DNA from: an uncultured Bacteroidales bacterium
GTDB lineage: Bacteria > Bacteroidota > Bacteroidia > Bacteroidales > Muribaculaceae
Direction: 5' to 3'
Assembly: GCA_902779125.1 (NCBI GenBank)
Contig: CACZAC010000020.1
Coordinates: forward strand, 1-44,746
Length of the DNA stretch: 44,746 nt
Within the stretch, counting starts at the first letter, position 1. Each line of letters begins with the position of its first letter. The notes beneath the pieces are model-generated. The model was given only the letters and a program-made list of their open reading frames with translations. It had not been told where the DNA came from and did not search any database. Shown piece by piece: positions 1-6,848 of the stretch. A program made the translations under genes and the position numbers.

Positions 1-557
1 GGACGCAACAGGAAACTGCGCCAGTAAAGCCAATAAGCGTAGTCATAGATGCGCTGGGCATCCTGAGGATTATCCATATCCACTTCGCTCGCGATGCAGA
101 ACTGACGCGGCACAGGCGCCGCCTCATACTCCTCGTCCAGCAGCTTGTGGAACGCCATGGCCAGCGCTTCCTGTTCCTTGTCATGAGGATTGAGGGCGTC
201 ACTGCCGTTCTCACCGGCAATAACCCACCATATCACAAAACGCACATCCTCGACATTCAACTCATAGTCCACATAGTCCTCGCTACGGCCATAGTGCGGA
301 ACCGGAAAACCGTGCCTGTCGTTGTGCAGACGGGTAAATGACCGCCACAGGCCGCCATCGGCTACTATATCCTGGTAATAGCCTGTCACTGCAAGCACCA
401 CGTCGCGACGCACCTCATCATCCAGTCCCCGCAGCCACGGTGACTCATCCCACAACTTGGCCAGTCGCAGGGCAATCCACAAGTAGAACTGGTCGGTAGG
501 CTCCACCTTGTGATGCCCCGGCTGCCGTTCCATGTAATCCTTAACCTTAATGTCCAT
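1..557 (-). CDS. DUF3843-like hypothetical protein, 3' end cut by the window edge
   Basis: An open frame runs from an ATG at 557 to the window edge without a stop, giving 185 residues that begin MDIKVKDYMERQPG. The sequence is soluble-looking, rich in Trp, Tyr and acidic residues, with no signal peptide or membrane segment. The opening (short basic N terminus, then TDQFYLWIALRLAKLW) recalls the Bacteroidales DUF3843 family, which has no known function; this is from memory of the family and is tentative. A very strong Shine-Dalgarno (AGGAGGAGG) lies just upstream, supporting this start. It follows tRNA-Thr and its terminator on the same strand, so it probably has its own transcription start or receives read-through. 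Confidence 0.6.
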   Translation of the reverse strand, partial: MDIKVKDYMERQPGHHKVEPTDQFYLWIALRLAKLWDESPWLRGLDDEVRRDVVLAVTGYYQDIVADGGLWRSFTRLHNDRHGFPVPHYGRSEDYVDYELNVEDVRFVIWWVIAGENGSDALNPHDKEQEALAMAFHKLLDEEYEAAPVPRQFCIASEVDMDNPQDAQRIYDYAYWLYWRSFLLR

Positions 558-560
558 AAT

Positions 561-569
561 CCTCCTCCT
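561..569 (-). promoter_or_regulatory. Strong Shine-Dalgarno for the partial gene
   Basis: On the minus strand AGGAGGAGG ends three bases before the ATG at 557. Most genes in this window lack a recognisable Shine-Dalgarno, as is usual in Bacteroidetes, so this purine run is exceptional and helps fix the start. Confidence 0.55.
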
Positions 570-574
570 GAAAA

Positions 575-608
575 TCAAAAAAACGGGAAAACCTGATTGT
601 CTTCCCGT
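575..608 (-). terminator. Intrinsic terminator after tRNA-Thr
   Basis: Minus strand: ACGGGAA pairs with TTCCCGT (583-589 with 602-608) around a 12-nt loop, followed directly by a run of T. It lies 9 nt past the tRNA-Thr 3' end. Confidence 0.75.
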
Positions 609-616
609 CCTGTCGG

Positions 617-689
617 AGCCGCGAGCGGGACTCGAACCCGCGACCTTTTCGTTACGAATGAAATGCTCTACCGACTGAGCTATTGCGGC
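617..689 (-). tRNA. tRNA-Thr (anticodon CGT)
   Basis: A 73-nt cloverleaf is visible on the minus strand. D-stem is GCTC/GAGC, anticodon loop TTCGTAA (anticodon CGT, reads ACG), T-stem GCGGG/CCCGC with loop TTCGAGT, and the discriminator is T. No CCA is encoded. Two A-C mispairs are present: position 6:67 in the acceptor stem and 31:39 closing the anticodon stem. Its 5' ten nucleotides overlap the end of the upstream DUF4270 gene, and no separate promoter is obvious, so it may be processed from that mRNA. A good terminator follows. Confidence 0.9.
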
Positions 690-2110
690 TTGGTGCACTG
701 CGATGTTTTGCAACTGTACGTTATCCTTATCTTCGCCTTATCCAATAGCAAACGGACTACAGCTGGCCGCGATACCATCGGCGATATCTTGGTTACAATC
801 GAGGTGGGATTACTGTAATAGTAGCTATAGGACTGCGGATAGGTATAATTGGTCACGTCAACCGGGGTAATGGTGAAGTTGAAGTCATCCTCGGTGGCTA
901 TACCGCCTTGATTCTTAAGAATATTGAGGACAAACGCACGCATTCCCGAGAAGATATATTTCTTGCTGCTAGCATCATAAGTGGCATAGAATGAGTCCTT
1001 GTTGTTGACAAGGCTGTCGCCATTGATAAAGGCGTCCTTCTTGGAGGTCTTTACCATGAGCAGATAGGTGGGTGGCTGGATATTATACTGGGTGGGAGGA
1101 ACGCTCACCGGCAGTTCCAGCGACAAAGTGTTGATGACGGCCTGGTTGTTGCCCACGTTGGACTTGTACTTGTCGAGAATGTCCTGGATGGGGAAACGCA
1201 GCTGGACATCATAGCCCGCTGGCGCAGCGATAATCGCCTGACCGCTGTTGACCATCGCCGACAGTTCGTCATCGACATCAAAGTGGATAATGTTGTTGGA
1301 AACAACCTCGGGTGTAGATGCCAGGTAGGTCTGGCAAAGCGCTGAATCCACCTTGATGGTATCGGCCTGCACCGTCTGTTTCCTATAGTACACATCCAAC
1401 TCGGTTGCCTTGATGTTCATCACGTGGCCACTACCGTAGCTGTTGGTGATATAGATACCCGGAAAGATATCGGTAAATGTCTTGGGGCTAGCGAACTTGG
1501 CGGGGTCTTTCACATAGGCATTGTAAATCTCGCGACCAAGTTCCACCGGCATGGGCACTGAAATCACCTTAACGGTATCACGAACGAGGGTACCGGTAGC
1601 ATAGGACTCCGAAACCTCACGCCAACCCGATGACGGGGAATAGGGTTCCGATGCCAACAAGTCATCGGGATTAAAATAACCCGTGGGATTAAAGTCACTA
1701 TAGATGGGACTGGGCAACGCCTTGTTCAGACGATAGACGTCCAAGCGCATCGGCGCGAGCGAGTCACCCGTGAACCCGCTGCGATAGGGCAAGCGCAGCT
1801 TCAAGCGGCAAGAGTCTATCCATTCCGGCTTGACACCAGTGGTGTCGATATTCATCGATGGCATCCACATCGTCAAGGCTTCGGCAGTGACACTGCCAAA
1901 ACCGTCGGCAGTTATCATACCCAGCATCTTGGTGGTCGTCCTCATCTGTACCCTGTCGTTGCGAATCGACTTGCCAACGATGACAAATGACGAGTCCTCG
2001 ACAATTGACGAGACGCTATCGGTGATGGAAACGCCGATGGACTCATCGGTGCATGCCGATAGGCCAAGCAGCGCGGCCACTGCCAGTATCACATAAAAGA
2101 AATGCTTCAT
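680..2110 (-). CDS. DUF4270 domain outer-membrane lipoprotein
   Basis: 476 residues. The N terminus is a lipoprotein signal peptide with lipobox LSAC, placing the acylated Cys at residue 20. The rest is beta-rich with repeated strand-like segments and matches what I know of the Bacteroidetes DUF4270 family (function unknown, often beside the short glycogen-synthase-like gene, as here). It follows that gene by 71 nt on the same strand and probably shares its promoter. The family-typical terminal strand (AKIRITYS) is followed by ten extra residues, CKTSQCTKPQ, whose codons run into tRNA-Thr; the TAG stop at 682-680 is formed by tRNA nucleotides 8-10. This suggests loss of an original stop codon or later juxtaposition of the tRNA. 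Confidence 0.82.
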   Translation of the reverse strand: MKHFFYVILAVAALLGLSACTDESIGVSITDSVSSIVEDSSFVIVGKSIRNDRVQMRTTTKMLGMITADGFGSVTAEALTMWMPSMNIDTTGVKPEWIDSCRLKLRLPYRSGFTGDSLAPMRLDVYRLNKALPSPIYSDFNPTGYFNPDDLLASEPYSPSSGWREVSESYATGTLVRDTVKVISVPMPVELGREIYNAYVKDPAKFASPKTFTDIFPGIYITNSYGSGHVMNIKATELDVYYRKQTVQADTIKVDSALCQTYLASTPEVVSNNIIHFDVDDELSAMVNSGQAIIAAPAGYDVQLRFPIQDILDKYKSNVGNNQAVINTLSLELPVSVPPTQYNIQPPTYLLMVKTSKKDAFINGDSLVNNKDSFYATYDASSKKYIFSGMRAFVLNILKNQGGIATEDDFNFTITPVDVTNYTYPQSYSYYYSNPTSIVTKISPMVSRPAVVRLLLDKAKIRITYSCKTSQCTKPQ

Positions 2111-2181
2111 ATTCCCGAAATGATAATAAAACGATTTAAGAATAATGAAAAAGCTGTTTTTTCCTCAATCAGCCGGCTGTG

Positions 2182-2979
2182 TTACAGCGAGGCGTAGAAT
2201 TCCGTTACCTTGTTGACATCATCGTCATCGATAAACGACAGCATGGGCTTATCCTTGACAGCATCCAGCACCTGCTCACTCACGCCCTCCTCACACTGGA
2301 TGACGGCATCACTGTATTTCAGGGTATAGGCCAACAGGTCATCACAGGTCAGTTCCTTGCCGGCAATGGGCTTGAGAGCGCTCTTGGGGATGCCGTCCAT
2401 GTGCATCTTTTCACTCAAGCGGGCATCCAGCGGTGCAGCAATCTGCTCGTTGAATAATGCACTGACAATTTTGGCATCACGGAATGAGGGGTCATCGCCA
2501 TAGAGTGTGCGGATGTAAACTGGAGCCAGTGCCGAAATCCAACCCGTGCATTGGATAATGTCGGGTACCCAACGCATCTTGCGTATCGACTCAATGACGG
2601 CGCGCACATAGAACATGCTGCGCTCATCATTATCGGCAGGAGAGCAGTTCATCTCCAGCTCATCGATACGGTTGCTGGCAAAATAGTCCTCATTGTAGAT
2701 GAAATACACTTGAAAATGAGCCTGTTGCAGGGTTGCCACTTTGATAATCAGCGGGTGATCGGTATCATCGATAATCACATTCATGCCCGACAACCTGATC
2801 ATCTCGTGCAACTGGTTGCTGCGCTCGGCTATCATACCGTACTTGGGCATAAAGGTGCGCTCCTCAAGACCCTGCTCCTTAATACCTTGCGGAAAAATCC
2901 TGCCAATCTGCGACAAGCGACGCTCAGGCACATAGGGCGCTATCTCCTGCGATATAAATAAGACTTTCTTTACATCCAT
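2182..2979 (-). CDS. Short glycogen/starch synthase-like protein (GT5 N-terminal domain only)
   Basis: 265 residues beginning MDVKKVLFISQEIAPYVPE, which resembles the first beta-alpha unit of GT5 glycogen synthases (KxLFVSxExxP). The middle also follows the N-terminal Rossmann-like lobe, including VPDIIQCTGWISALAPVYI (compare the family's PDIVHxHDWHTA). The usual GT5 enzyme has about 480 residues with a second lobe that binds ADP-glucose; that lobe is absent here, and so is the KTGGL loop. Bacteroidales genomes commonly annotate such short versions as glycogen synthase. I infer a non-catalytic or regulatory role. The start is supported by a TATCTTTG box 25 nt upstream. Genomic neighbour: DUF4270 lipoprotein downstream. 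Confidence 0.78.
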   Translation of the reverse strand: MDVKKVLFISQEIAPYVPERRLSQIGRIFPQGIKEQGLEERTFMPKYGMIAERSNQLHEMIRLSGMNVIIDDTDHPLIIKVATLQQAHFQVYFIYNEDYFASNRIDELEMNCSPADNDERSMFYVRAVIESIRKMRWVPDIIQCTGWISALAPVYIRTLYGDDPSFRDAKIVSALFNEQIAAPLDARLSEKMHMDGIPKSALKPIAGKELTCDDLLAYTLKYSDAVIQCEEGVSEQVLDAVKDKPMLSFIDDDDVNKVTEFYASL

Positions 2980-3003
2980 GATGGTTTCTTCTTAATTTAA
3001 ATG

Positions 3004-3011
3004 CAAAGATA
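3004..3011 (-). promoter_or_regulatory. -7 box for the GT5-like/DUF4270 pair
   Basis: Minus strand TATCTTTG, a perfect TAnnTTTG. No clear TTTG -33 element was found 19-21 nt upstream. The predicted start of transcription near 2997 leaves a leader of about 20 nt. Confidence 0.55.
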
Positions 3012-3511
3012 GCAATTTTTTTTCATTTTCACCCCATTTTTTAGACCATGGTAGGGCTTTTTTAAGTAAAACCACCATCTTTTTAACATCTTCTAATCTT
3101 TTTAGAGCCCTAATAACCATTCACTAAACGCATCCCACATGATGTCACTGTACACCAAAAGAGCAATTTTGCGTATTCCAAGAATCGCACCAATAGGCTG
3201 AAAAAAGGAGGGTACTTCCTTCTATCAGGAAACGCCCTCCCACTTTCAAAACACACACACGATTAAATCTATTATCCACGTTTAGCAGACGCAATAGTCT
3301 GCGAACTTGATACAAAGTAACATAGAATAATTGAGATGAAAAAGAGGCGGCAACCCACTTCGTGACCAATCGCCCAATCTTAAGGACAAATGCCTCGATA
3401 TTCAAGACGAAACAACGGCAAGAATTGCGCTTTTACACGATGTCATGTCGAAATTGTTGTAAATAAATCAAAAAAAATGTAATAACGATATGCAACGTGA
3501 AAAAAACTGAG
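3012..3511. other. Non-coding gap between divergent genes, possibly holding a degenerate element
   Basis: About 570 bases lie between the GT5-like start and nagA. The left part is AT-rich with several T runs. TAGGGCT at 3052-3058 is mirrored by AGCCCTA at 3106-3112. From about 3138 to 3448 base composition is nearer to coding DNA, with open frames broken by stops. Related ends are visible: ACATGATGTCA at 3138 and ACACGATGTCA at 3435, plus inverted similarity between 3157-3172 and 3418-3434. No intact gene was recognised. It could be a decayed gene or small mobile element. Confidence 0.4.
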
Positions 3512-3519
3512 TATATTTG
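3512..3519 (+). promoter_or_regulatory. -7 box for nagA
   Basis: TATATTTG, a perfect match to TAnnTTTG, lies 29 nt before the chosen nagA start. No TTG at the expected -33 distance is evident. Confidence 0.6.
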
Positions 3520-3548
3520 CAATTCTATAAGGATAAAAAAGATTGGGA

Positions 3549-4739
3549 ATGTTGACTCAGATTTACAACGGCCAGGTGCTTACCCCCGAAGGGTGGATTA
3601 AGGGGGGCTCGATTATCATCGAGGACAGCCGCATCAAGGAGGTGACCAAGAGCAGCCGCCTGCTGGACGGCATGGACAAGGCCATTGACGCCCATGACAT
3701 GTACGTCGTTCCAGGCGGCATTGACCTGCATTGCCATGGCGGAGGTGGCTGTGACTTCCAAGAGTGCACGCGAGAAGCGTTTGAGACCGCAGCCCAGACC
3801 CACCTGAAACACGGCACGACGTCCATCTATGCCACGTTGTCCTCTTCTCCCCTTGACATGATTGAGCGTGCGTGCCAAACATGTGATGAACTCATGCGTG
3901 AGCCCCGTTCCACTATCATGGGCATGCATCTGGAAGGACCTTACTTCAACCCCAGCAAGGCTGGAGCCCAGATGCCCGAGGTCATCCGTATTCCCGACCC
4001 TAACGAGTATCGGCATATCGTCGAAGACTTTGACTGCATGAGGCGCTGGTCCAGTGCCCCCGAGTTGCCTGGAGCCGTTGAGATGGGCAAATATATCACC
4101 GACAAAGGCATCATCGCTGCCATCGGCCACACCGCAGCCGAGTATCCCGAGGTCAAGAAGGCATGGGATGCAGGCTACACGCTGGCAACCCATTTCTATA
4201 ATGGTATGCCTGGCTTCCACAACGTACGCGAATTCAAGCATGCCGGCACCGTCGAGAGTGTCTATCTGCTGGAAGAGATGTCTGTCGAGGTAATAGCCGA
4301 CGGCATCCATGTTCCCTCTACCCTGCTCAATCTGGTCTATCACATCAAGGGCGTGGAACACACCGCCCTATGCACCGATGCCCTCGCCGTCACCGACAGC
4401 GACAGCGAACACGCTTTCGACCCGCGCGTCATCATCGAGGATGGCGTGTGCAAATTGTCGGACCGCAGTGCCCTGGCAGGCAGCATCGCCACGATGGACC
4501 GCCTCATCAAGACGATGGCACGCGTGGTGAACGTGCCCCTGAACGATGCCGTGCGCATGGCGAGCGAAACACCTGCCAGAATCATGGGCATCTATGACCG
4601 CAAGGGCTCGCTGCAACGCGGCAAGGACGCCGACATTCTGCTGCTCGATGATGACATCAATCTGCGCGGCGTGTTCTCCCAGGGCGAGTTTGTCAAGGGA
4701 AGCGACCGCATTGCCCCCGCTATCATCGAAAAACGCTGA
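3549..4739 (+). CDS. nagA: N-acetylglucosamine-6-phosphate deacetylase
   Basis: 396 residues, the normal length for NagA of the amidohydrolase superfamily. The enzyme removes acetate from GlcNAc-6-phosphate in the cytoplasm, feeding amino-sugar catabolism or recycling of cell-wall sugars. Visible motifs: the HCH pair in LHCHGGGGCDF (residues 60-70), metal-binding Glu129 in HLEGPYFN, His194 in IGHTAA, His215 in THFYNGM, His254 in DGIHVP, and the catalytic Asp277 in CTDAL. All expected residues are present. The ATG at 3549 is preferred over a TTG two codons earlier. No nagB or transporter gene is adjacent, so the gene is monocistronic here, followed by the tRNA-His promoter. Confidence 0.95.
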   Translation: MLTQIYNGQVLTPEGWIKGGSIIIEDSRIKEVTKSSRLLDGMDKAIDAHDMYVVPGGIDLHCHGGGGCDFQECTREAFETAAQTHLKHGTTSIYATLSSSPLDMIERACQTCDELMREPRSTIMGMHLEGPYFNPSKAGAQMPEVIRIPDPNEYRHIVEDFDCMRRWSSAPELPGAVEMGKYITDKGIIAAIGHTAAEYPEVKKAWDAGYTLATHFYNGMPGFHNVREFKHAGTVESVYLLEEMSVEVIADGIHVPSTLLNLVYHIKGVEHTALCTDALAVTDSDSEHAFDPRVIIEDGVCKLSDRSALAGSIATMDRLIKTMARVVNVPLNDAVRMASETPARIMGIYDRKGSLQRGKDADILLLDDDINLRGVFSQGEFVKGSDRIAPAIIEKR

Positions 4740-4807
4740 ACAAGGGCAATCACGGGTACCTGCAACCAGTATTCAGGTGAAAAAATCAAGAATTTTTCGC
4801 TTAATTC

Positions 4808-4838
4808 TTGCACAGGAATAAAATTGGTATTATCTTTG
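4808..4838 (+). promoter_or_regulatory. Promoter of tRNA-His
   Basis: A TTG at 4808-4810 and TATCTTTG at 4831-4838 are separated by 20 nt, matching the Bacteroidetes -33/-7 pattern. The tRNA begins about 31 nt after the -7 box. An 8-bp inverted repeat (CAAGAATT 4787-4794 with AATTCTTG 4803-4810) ends exactly on the -33 element; it may be a weak nagA terminator or a binding site. Confidence 0.75.
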
Positions 4839-4869
4839 CACCCGCGTTTGAGAGAAAACGCTATATATG

Positions 4870-4943
<74 letters not shown>

Positions 4944-4955
4944 CCAAAGTGAATA

Positions 4956-4995
4956 AAAACCTGCATTGCAGATTGCAATGCAGGTTTTCTTTTTT
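4956..4995 (+). terminator. Intrinsic terminator after tRNA-His
   Basis: A perfect 15-bp stem (4956-4970 with 4974-4988) has a GAT loop, with an A run before and a T-rich tail after. The flanking A and T runs mean it can also act on the minus strand, for the ompH-like gene ending at 5009. Confidence 0.9.
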
Positions 4996-5008
4996 ACCTT
5001 AACTATTA

Positions 5009-5512
5009 TTACAGCCCTAACAGGACTTTGACAACCGGCATGAGGTCAACGGTTGCAGGTCCCGTATAGGCAACAGGAGTGACAGCAGTGTCGAGCACCA
5101 GGTCAAAGGCTCCCTGCTCTCCCGCGGTGCGTATGGCAGCCTGCACCTTGTCGGTAATGGGACGGGTAAGGGCTTCGCGTTTAGCAGCCAGGTCATCGGC
5201 GGCACGACGTTCAAACTCCCTGATTTTCTTGTCACCCTCCTGCAGTTCCTGCACGCGACGTTCCTTGATGGTCTCGGGGATAGACGGGTCAGCGGCTACA
5301 ATCTGGTAGTCGGCATACTTTTTGTCAAACTCACTCTGCAACAACTCATATTCGGCATGGAGCTTGTCGCTCATGCTCTTGAGCTGGGCCTCGGCGGCAA
5401 TCTTCTCGGGCATGAGGTCAAACAACTGCTGGGAATTGACAATGCCAATCCTGGCCTGCGCCATGAGCAACAGCGGCATCAGTGCCGCTACTATAATCAT
5501 CACTCGTTTCAT
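5009..5512 (-). CDS. OmpH/Skp-family periplasmic chaperone, third copy
   Basis: 167 residues. MKRVMIIVAALMPLLLMAQA is a signal peptide; the mature protein starts with the family-typical short strand RIGIVNSQQLFDLMPEK, followed by a long charged coiled-coil region (about residues 40-120), then a C-terminal beta segment (AFDLVLDT, PVAYTGPATVDL). Skp/OmpH proteins bind unfolded outer-membrane proteins in the periplasm and hand them to BamA. The start at 5512 is chosen because a promoter lies at 5553-5583; a longer upstream frame would begin before that promoter. It is separated from the two other ompH genes by a terminator, so it is expressed independently. The similar ending VAYTGPAT / IIYTGTNA points to duplication from the 5674-6186 copy. 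Confidence 0.88.
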   Translation of the reverse strand: MKRVMIIVAALMPLLLMAQARIGIVNSQQLFDLMPEKIAAEAQLKSMSDKLHAEYELLQSEFDKKYADYQIVAADPSIPETIKERRVQELQEGDKKIREFERRAADDLAAKREALTRPITDKVQAAIRTAGEQGAFDLVLDTAVTPVAYTGPATVDLMPVVKVLLGL

Positions 5513-5552
5513 TACTCTTCTGATATTTTTAATACATTGATATATAACGTGG

Positions 5553-5583
5553 CAAAGGTAGTCACTTTTTTTCATTTCCGCAA
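5553..5583 (-). promoter_or_regulatory. Promoter of the third ompH-like gene
   Basis: Minus strand TTG (5583-5581), a 20-nt spacer, then TACCTTTG (5560-5553). Transcription should start near 5546, giving a leader of about 34 nt before the ATG at 5512. Confidence 0.75.
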
Positions 5584-5600
5584 CAAGGGATGCAGAAAGT

Positions 5601-5639
5601 GAAAACCCCTCGCGGCAAACATGCCGCCAAGGGGCTTTC
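5601..5639 (-). terminator. Terminator closing the DUF6242-uppS-bamA-ompH cluster
   Basis: Minus strand hairpin: CCCCT and GCGGC pair with GCCGC and AGGGG across a small bulge, followed by TTTTC. It lies 35 nt after the 5674-6186 stop codon and before the next gene's promoter. Confidence 0.75.
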
Positions 5640-5673
5640 AGCATCTTAATATTATCGTGGTGTGTGCTTAGTC

Positions 5674-6186
5674 TTACTTAATGCCTAACTTGGCTTTCAC
5701 CTTGGCACTCACGTCCTCGGCATTGGTACCCGTATAGATGATGGCACCGGCTGCCTGGTCAAAGATGAAGGTGTAACCGCCCTCGGCACCAACGGCCTGA
5801 ATAGCGTTCTGGAGCTTCTGGGTGATTGGGGCAAGCAACGTATCCTGCTGACGCTGCAAATCCTGGGATGCCGTCTGCTGGAAGTTCTGTATCTTCATGT
5901 ATTCATCCTGCAACTCCTGGTTGTGACGGTCCTTGATGGCCTGAGGAGTGCTGGCATCCTTATCAGCGGCCTCATAGTCGGCCATCTTCTTCTGGAAAGC
6001 ATCCTGCAGGTTCTTGAATTCAGTCTCATACTTGTCACTAACCGACTTGAGGGTGTTCTCGGCGGTGGCCTTCTCGGGCATCACGTTGAAAATCTCACTG
6101 GTGTTGACATAACCGAACTTCTGAGCTTGTGCGGCAAAGCACATCATAGTAGCCGTAACGGCTAAGAGCATAAATCTTTTAAACAT
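5674..6186 (-). CDS. OmpH/Skp-family periplasmic chaperone, second copy
   Basis: 170 residues with a signal peptide (MFKRFMLLAVTATMMCFAAQ, cleavage after AQA). The mature start KFGYVNTSEIFNVMPEK is the conserved Skp strand, then a helical charged hairpin (about 45-125) rich in Gln, Lys and Glu, and a closing segment YTFIFDQAAGAIIYTG. Role by family: holding unfolded outer-membrane proteins for the Bam complex. It lies 71 nt after the first ompH copy on the same strand and ends the cluster before a hairpin terminator. It is closer in pattern to the third copy than to the first. Confidence 0.9.
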   Translation of the reverse strand: MFKRFMLLAVTATMMCFAAQAQKFGYVNTSEIFNVMPEKATAENTLKSVSDKYETEFKNLQDAFQKKMADYEAADKDASTPQAIKDRHNQELQDEYMKIQNFQQTASQDLQRQQDTLLAPITQKLQNAIQAVGAEGGYTFIFDQAAGAIIYTGTNAEDVSAKVKAKLGIK

Positions 6187-6257
6187 GTCTAAAAAATAAT
6201 TTTCTTGTTATTATATAAATGTTCTTTTTCTTAATAAAACACTGGTCAAAGCCTTGT

Positions 6258-6770
6258 TTATTTGTATCCCATCTTCTCGAGCACCTCGTTGCTGACATCG
6301 ATGCGCGGTGATGCAAAGATGATGCTTTGGCTGCTGGCACGGTCCATAATCATCTGGAAACCACGCTCCTCACACACCTTCTTGCACGCATTGTAAATAT
6401 CATCCTGGATGGGCTTGATGAGCGACTGACGCTTCTTGAACAGTTCACCCTGAGGGCCAAAGTACTTGTACTGCAACTGTTGGGCCTCTTTTTCCTTCTC
6501 GGTAATCTCGGCCTCTTTCTTCGTCTTCTGGTCATCGGTCAGGAAGACCATATCACTCTGGTAGTTCTTGTACATGGTGTCGGCTTCCTTCTTGAGCTCG
6601 TCCACCTCACGCTGCCAGCGTTGCGACACTTGGTTCAACTGCTCATTGGCCATCTCGTAGGCAGGAATGTTCTTCAGAATATATTCCATGTCCACGAGAG
6701 CAAACTTCTGCGCGTTGGCGGCCATGAAGCCGGCAACAAGCGCTACTGCGATTAAAACGATTCTCTTCAT
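6258..6770 (-). CDS. OmpH/Skp-family periplasmic chaperone, first copy
   Basis: 170 residues; signal peptide MKRIVLIAVALVAGFMAANA, then QKFALVDMEYILKNIPAYEMA, the standard Skp N-terminal strand and first helix. The middle is a strongly charged coiled coil (VDELKKEADTMYKNYQSD and EKEAQQLQYKYFG), and the C terminus has the second strand segment (FQMIMDRASSQSIIFASPRIDVS). It immediately follows bamA (78 nt), the classical arrangement for this chaperone, and is likely co-transcribed with it. Most divergent of the three copies, with the longest helical hairpin. Confidence 0.92.
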   Translation of the reverse strand: MKRIVLIAVALVAGFMAANAQKFALVDMEYILKNIPAYEMANEQLNQVSQRWQREVDELKKEADTMYKNYQSDMVFLTDDQKTKKEAEITEKEKEAQQLQYKYFGPQGELFKKRQSLIKPIQDDIYNACKKVCEERGFQMIMDRASSQSIIFASPRIDVSNEVLEKMGYK

Positions 6771-6848
6771 TTTTCTTATCTATTATGGTTAGTTTCGACT
6801 TTTAGACTCCGATTCAACTAAATCGTTTATTCTACCCACTGAATATCG

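Noticed and set aside
3145-3405. 86-codon open frame on the minus strand in the gap before nagA
   Set aside because: No promoter box, no ribosome site, no recognisable family, and residue composition unlike the window's proteins. Treated as part of a possible degenerate region.
5513-5644. Upstream extension of the third ompH-like gene to an ATG at 5644
   Set aside because: It would start before the promoter at 5553-5583 and inside the preceding terminator, and would destroy the signal peptide.
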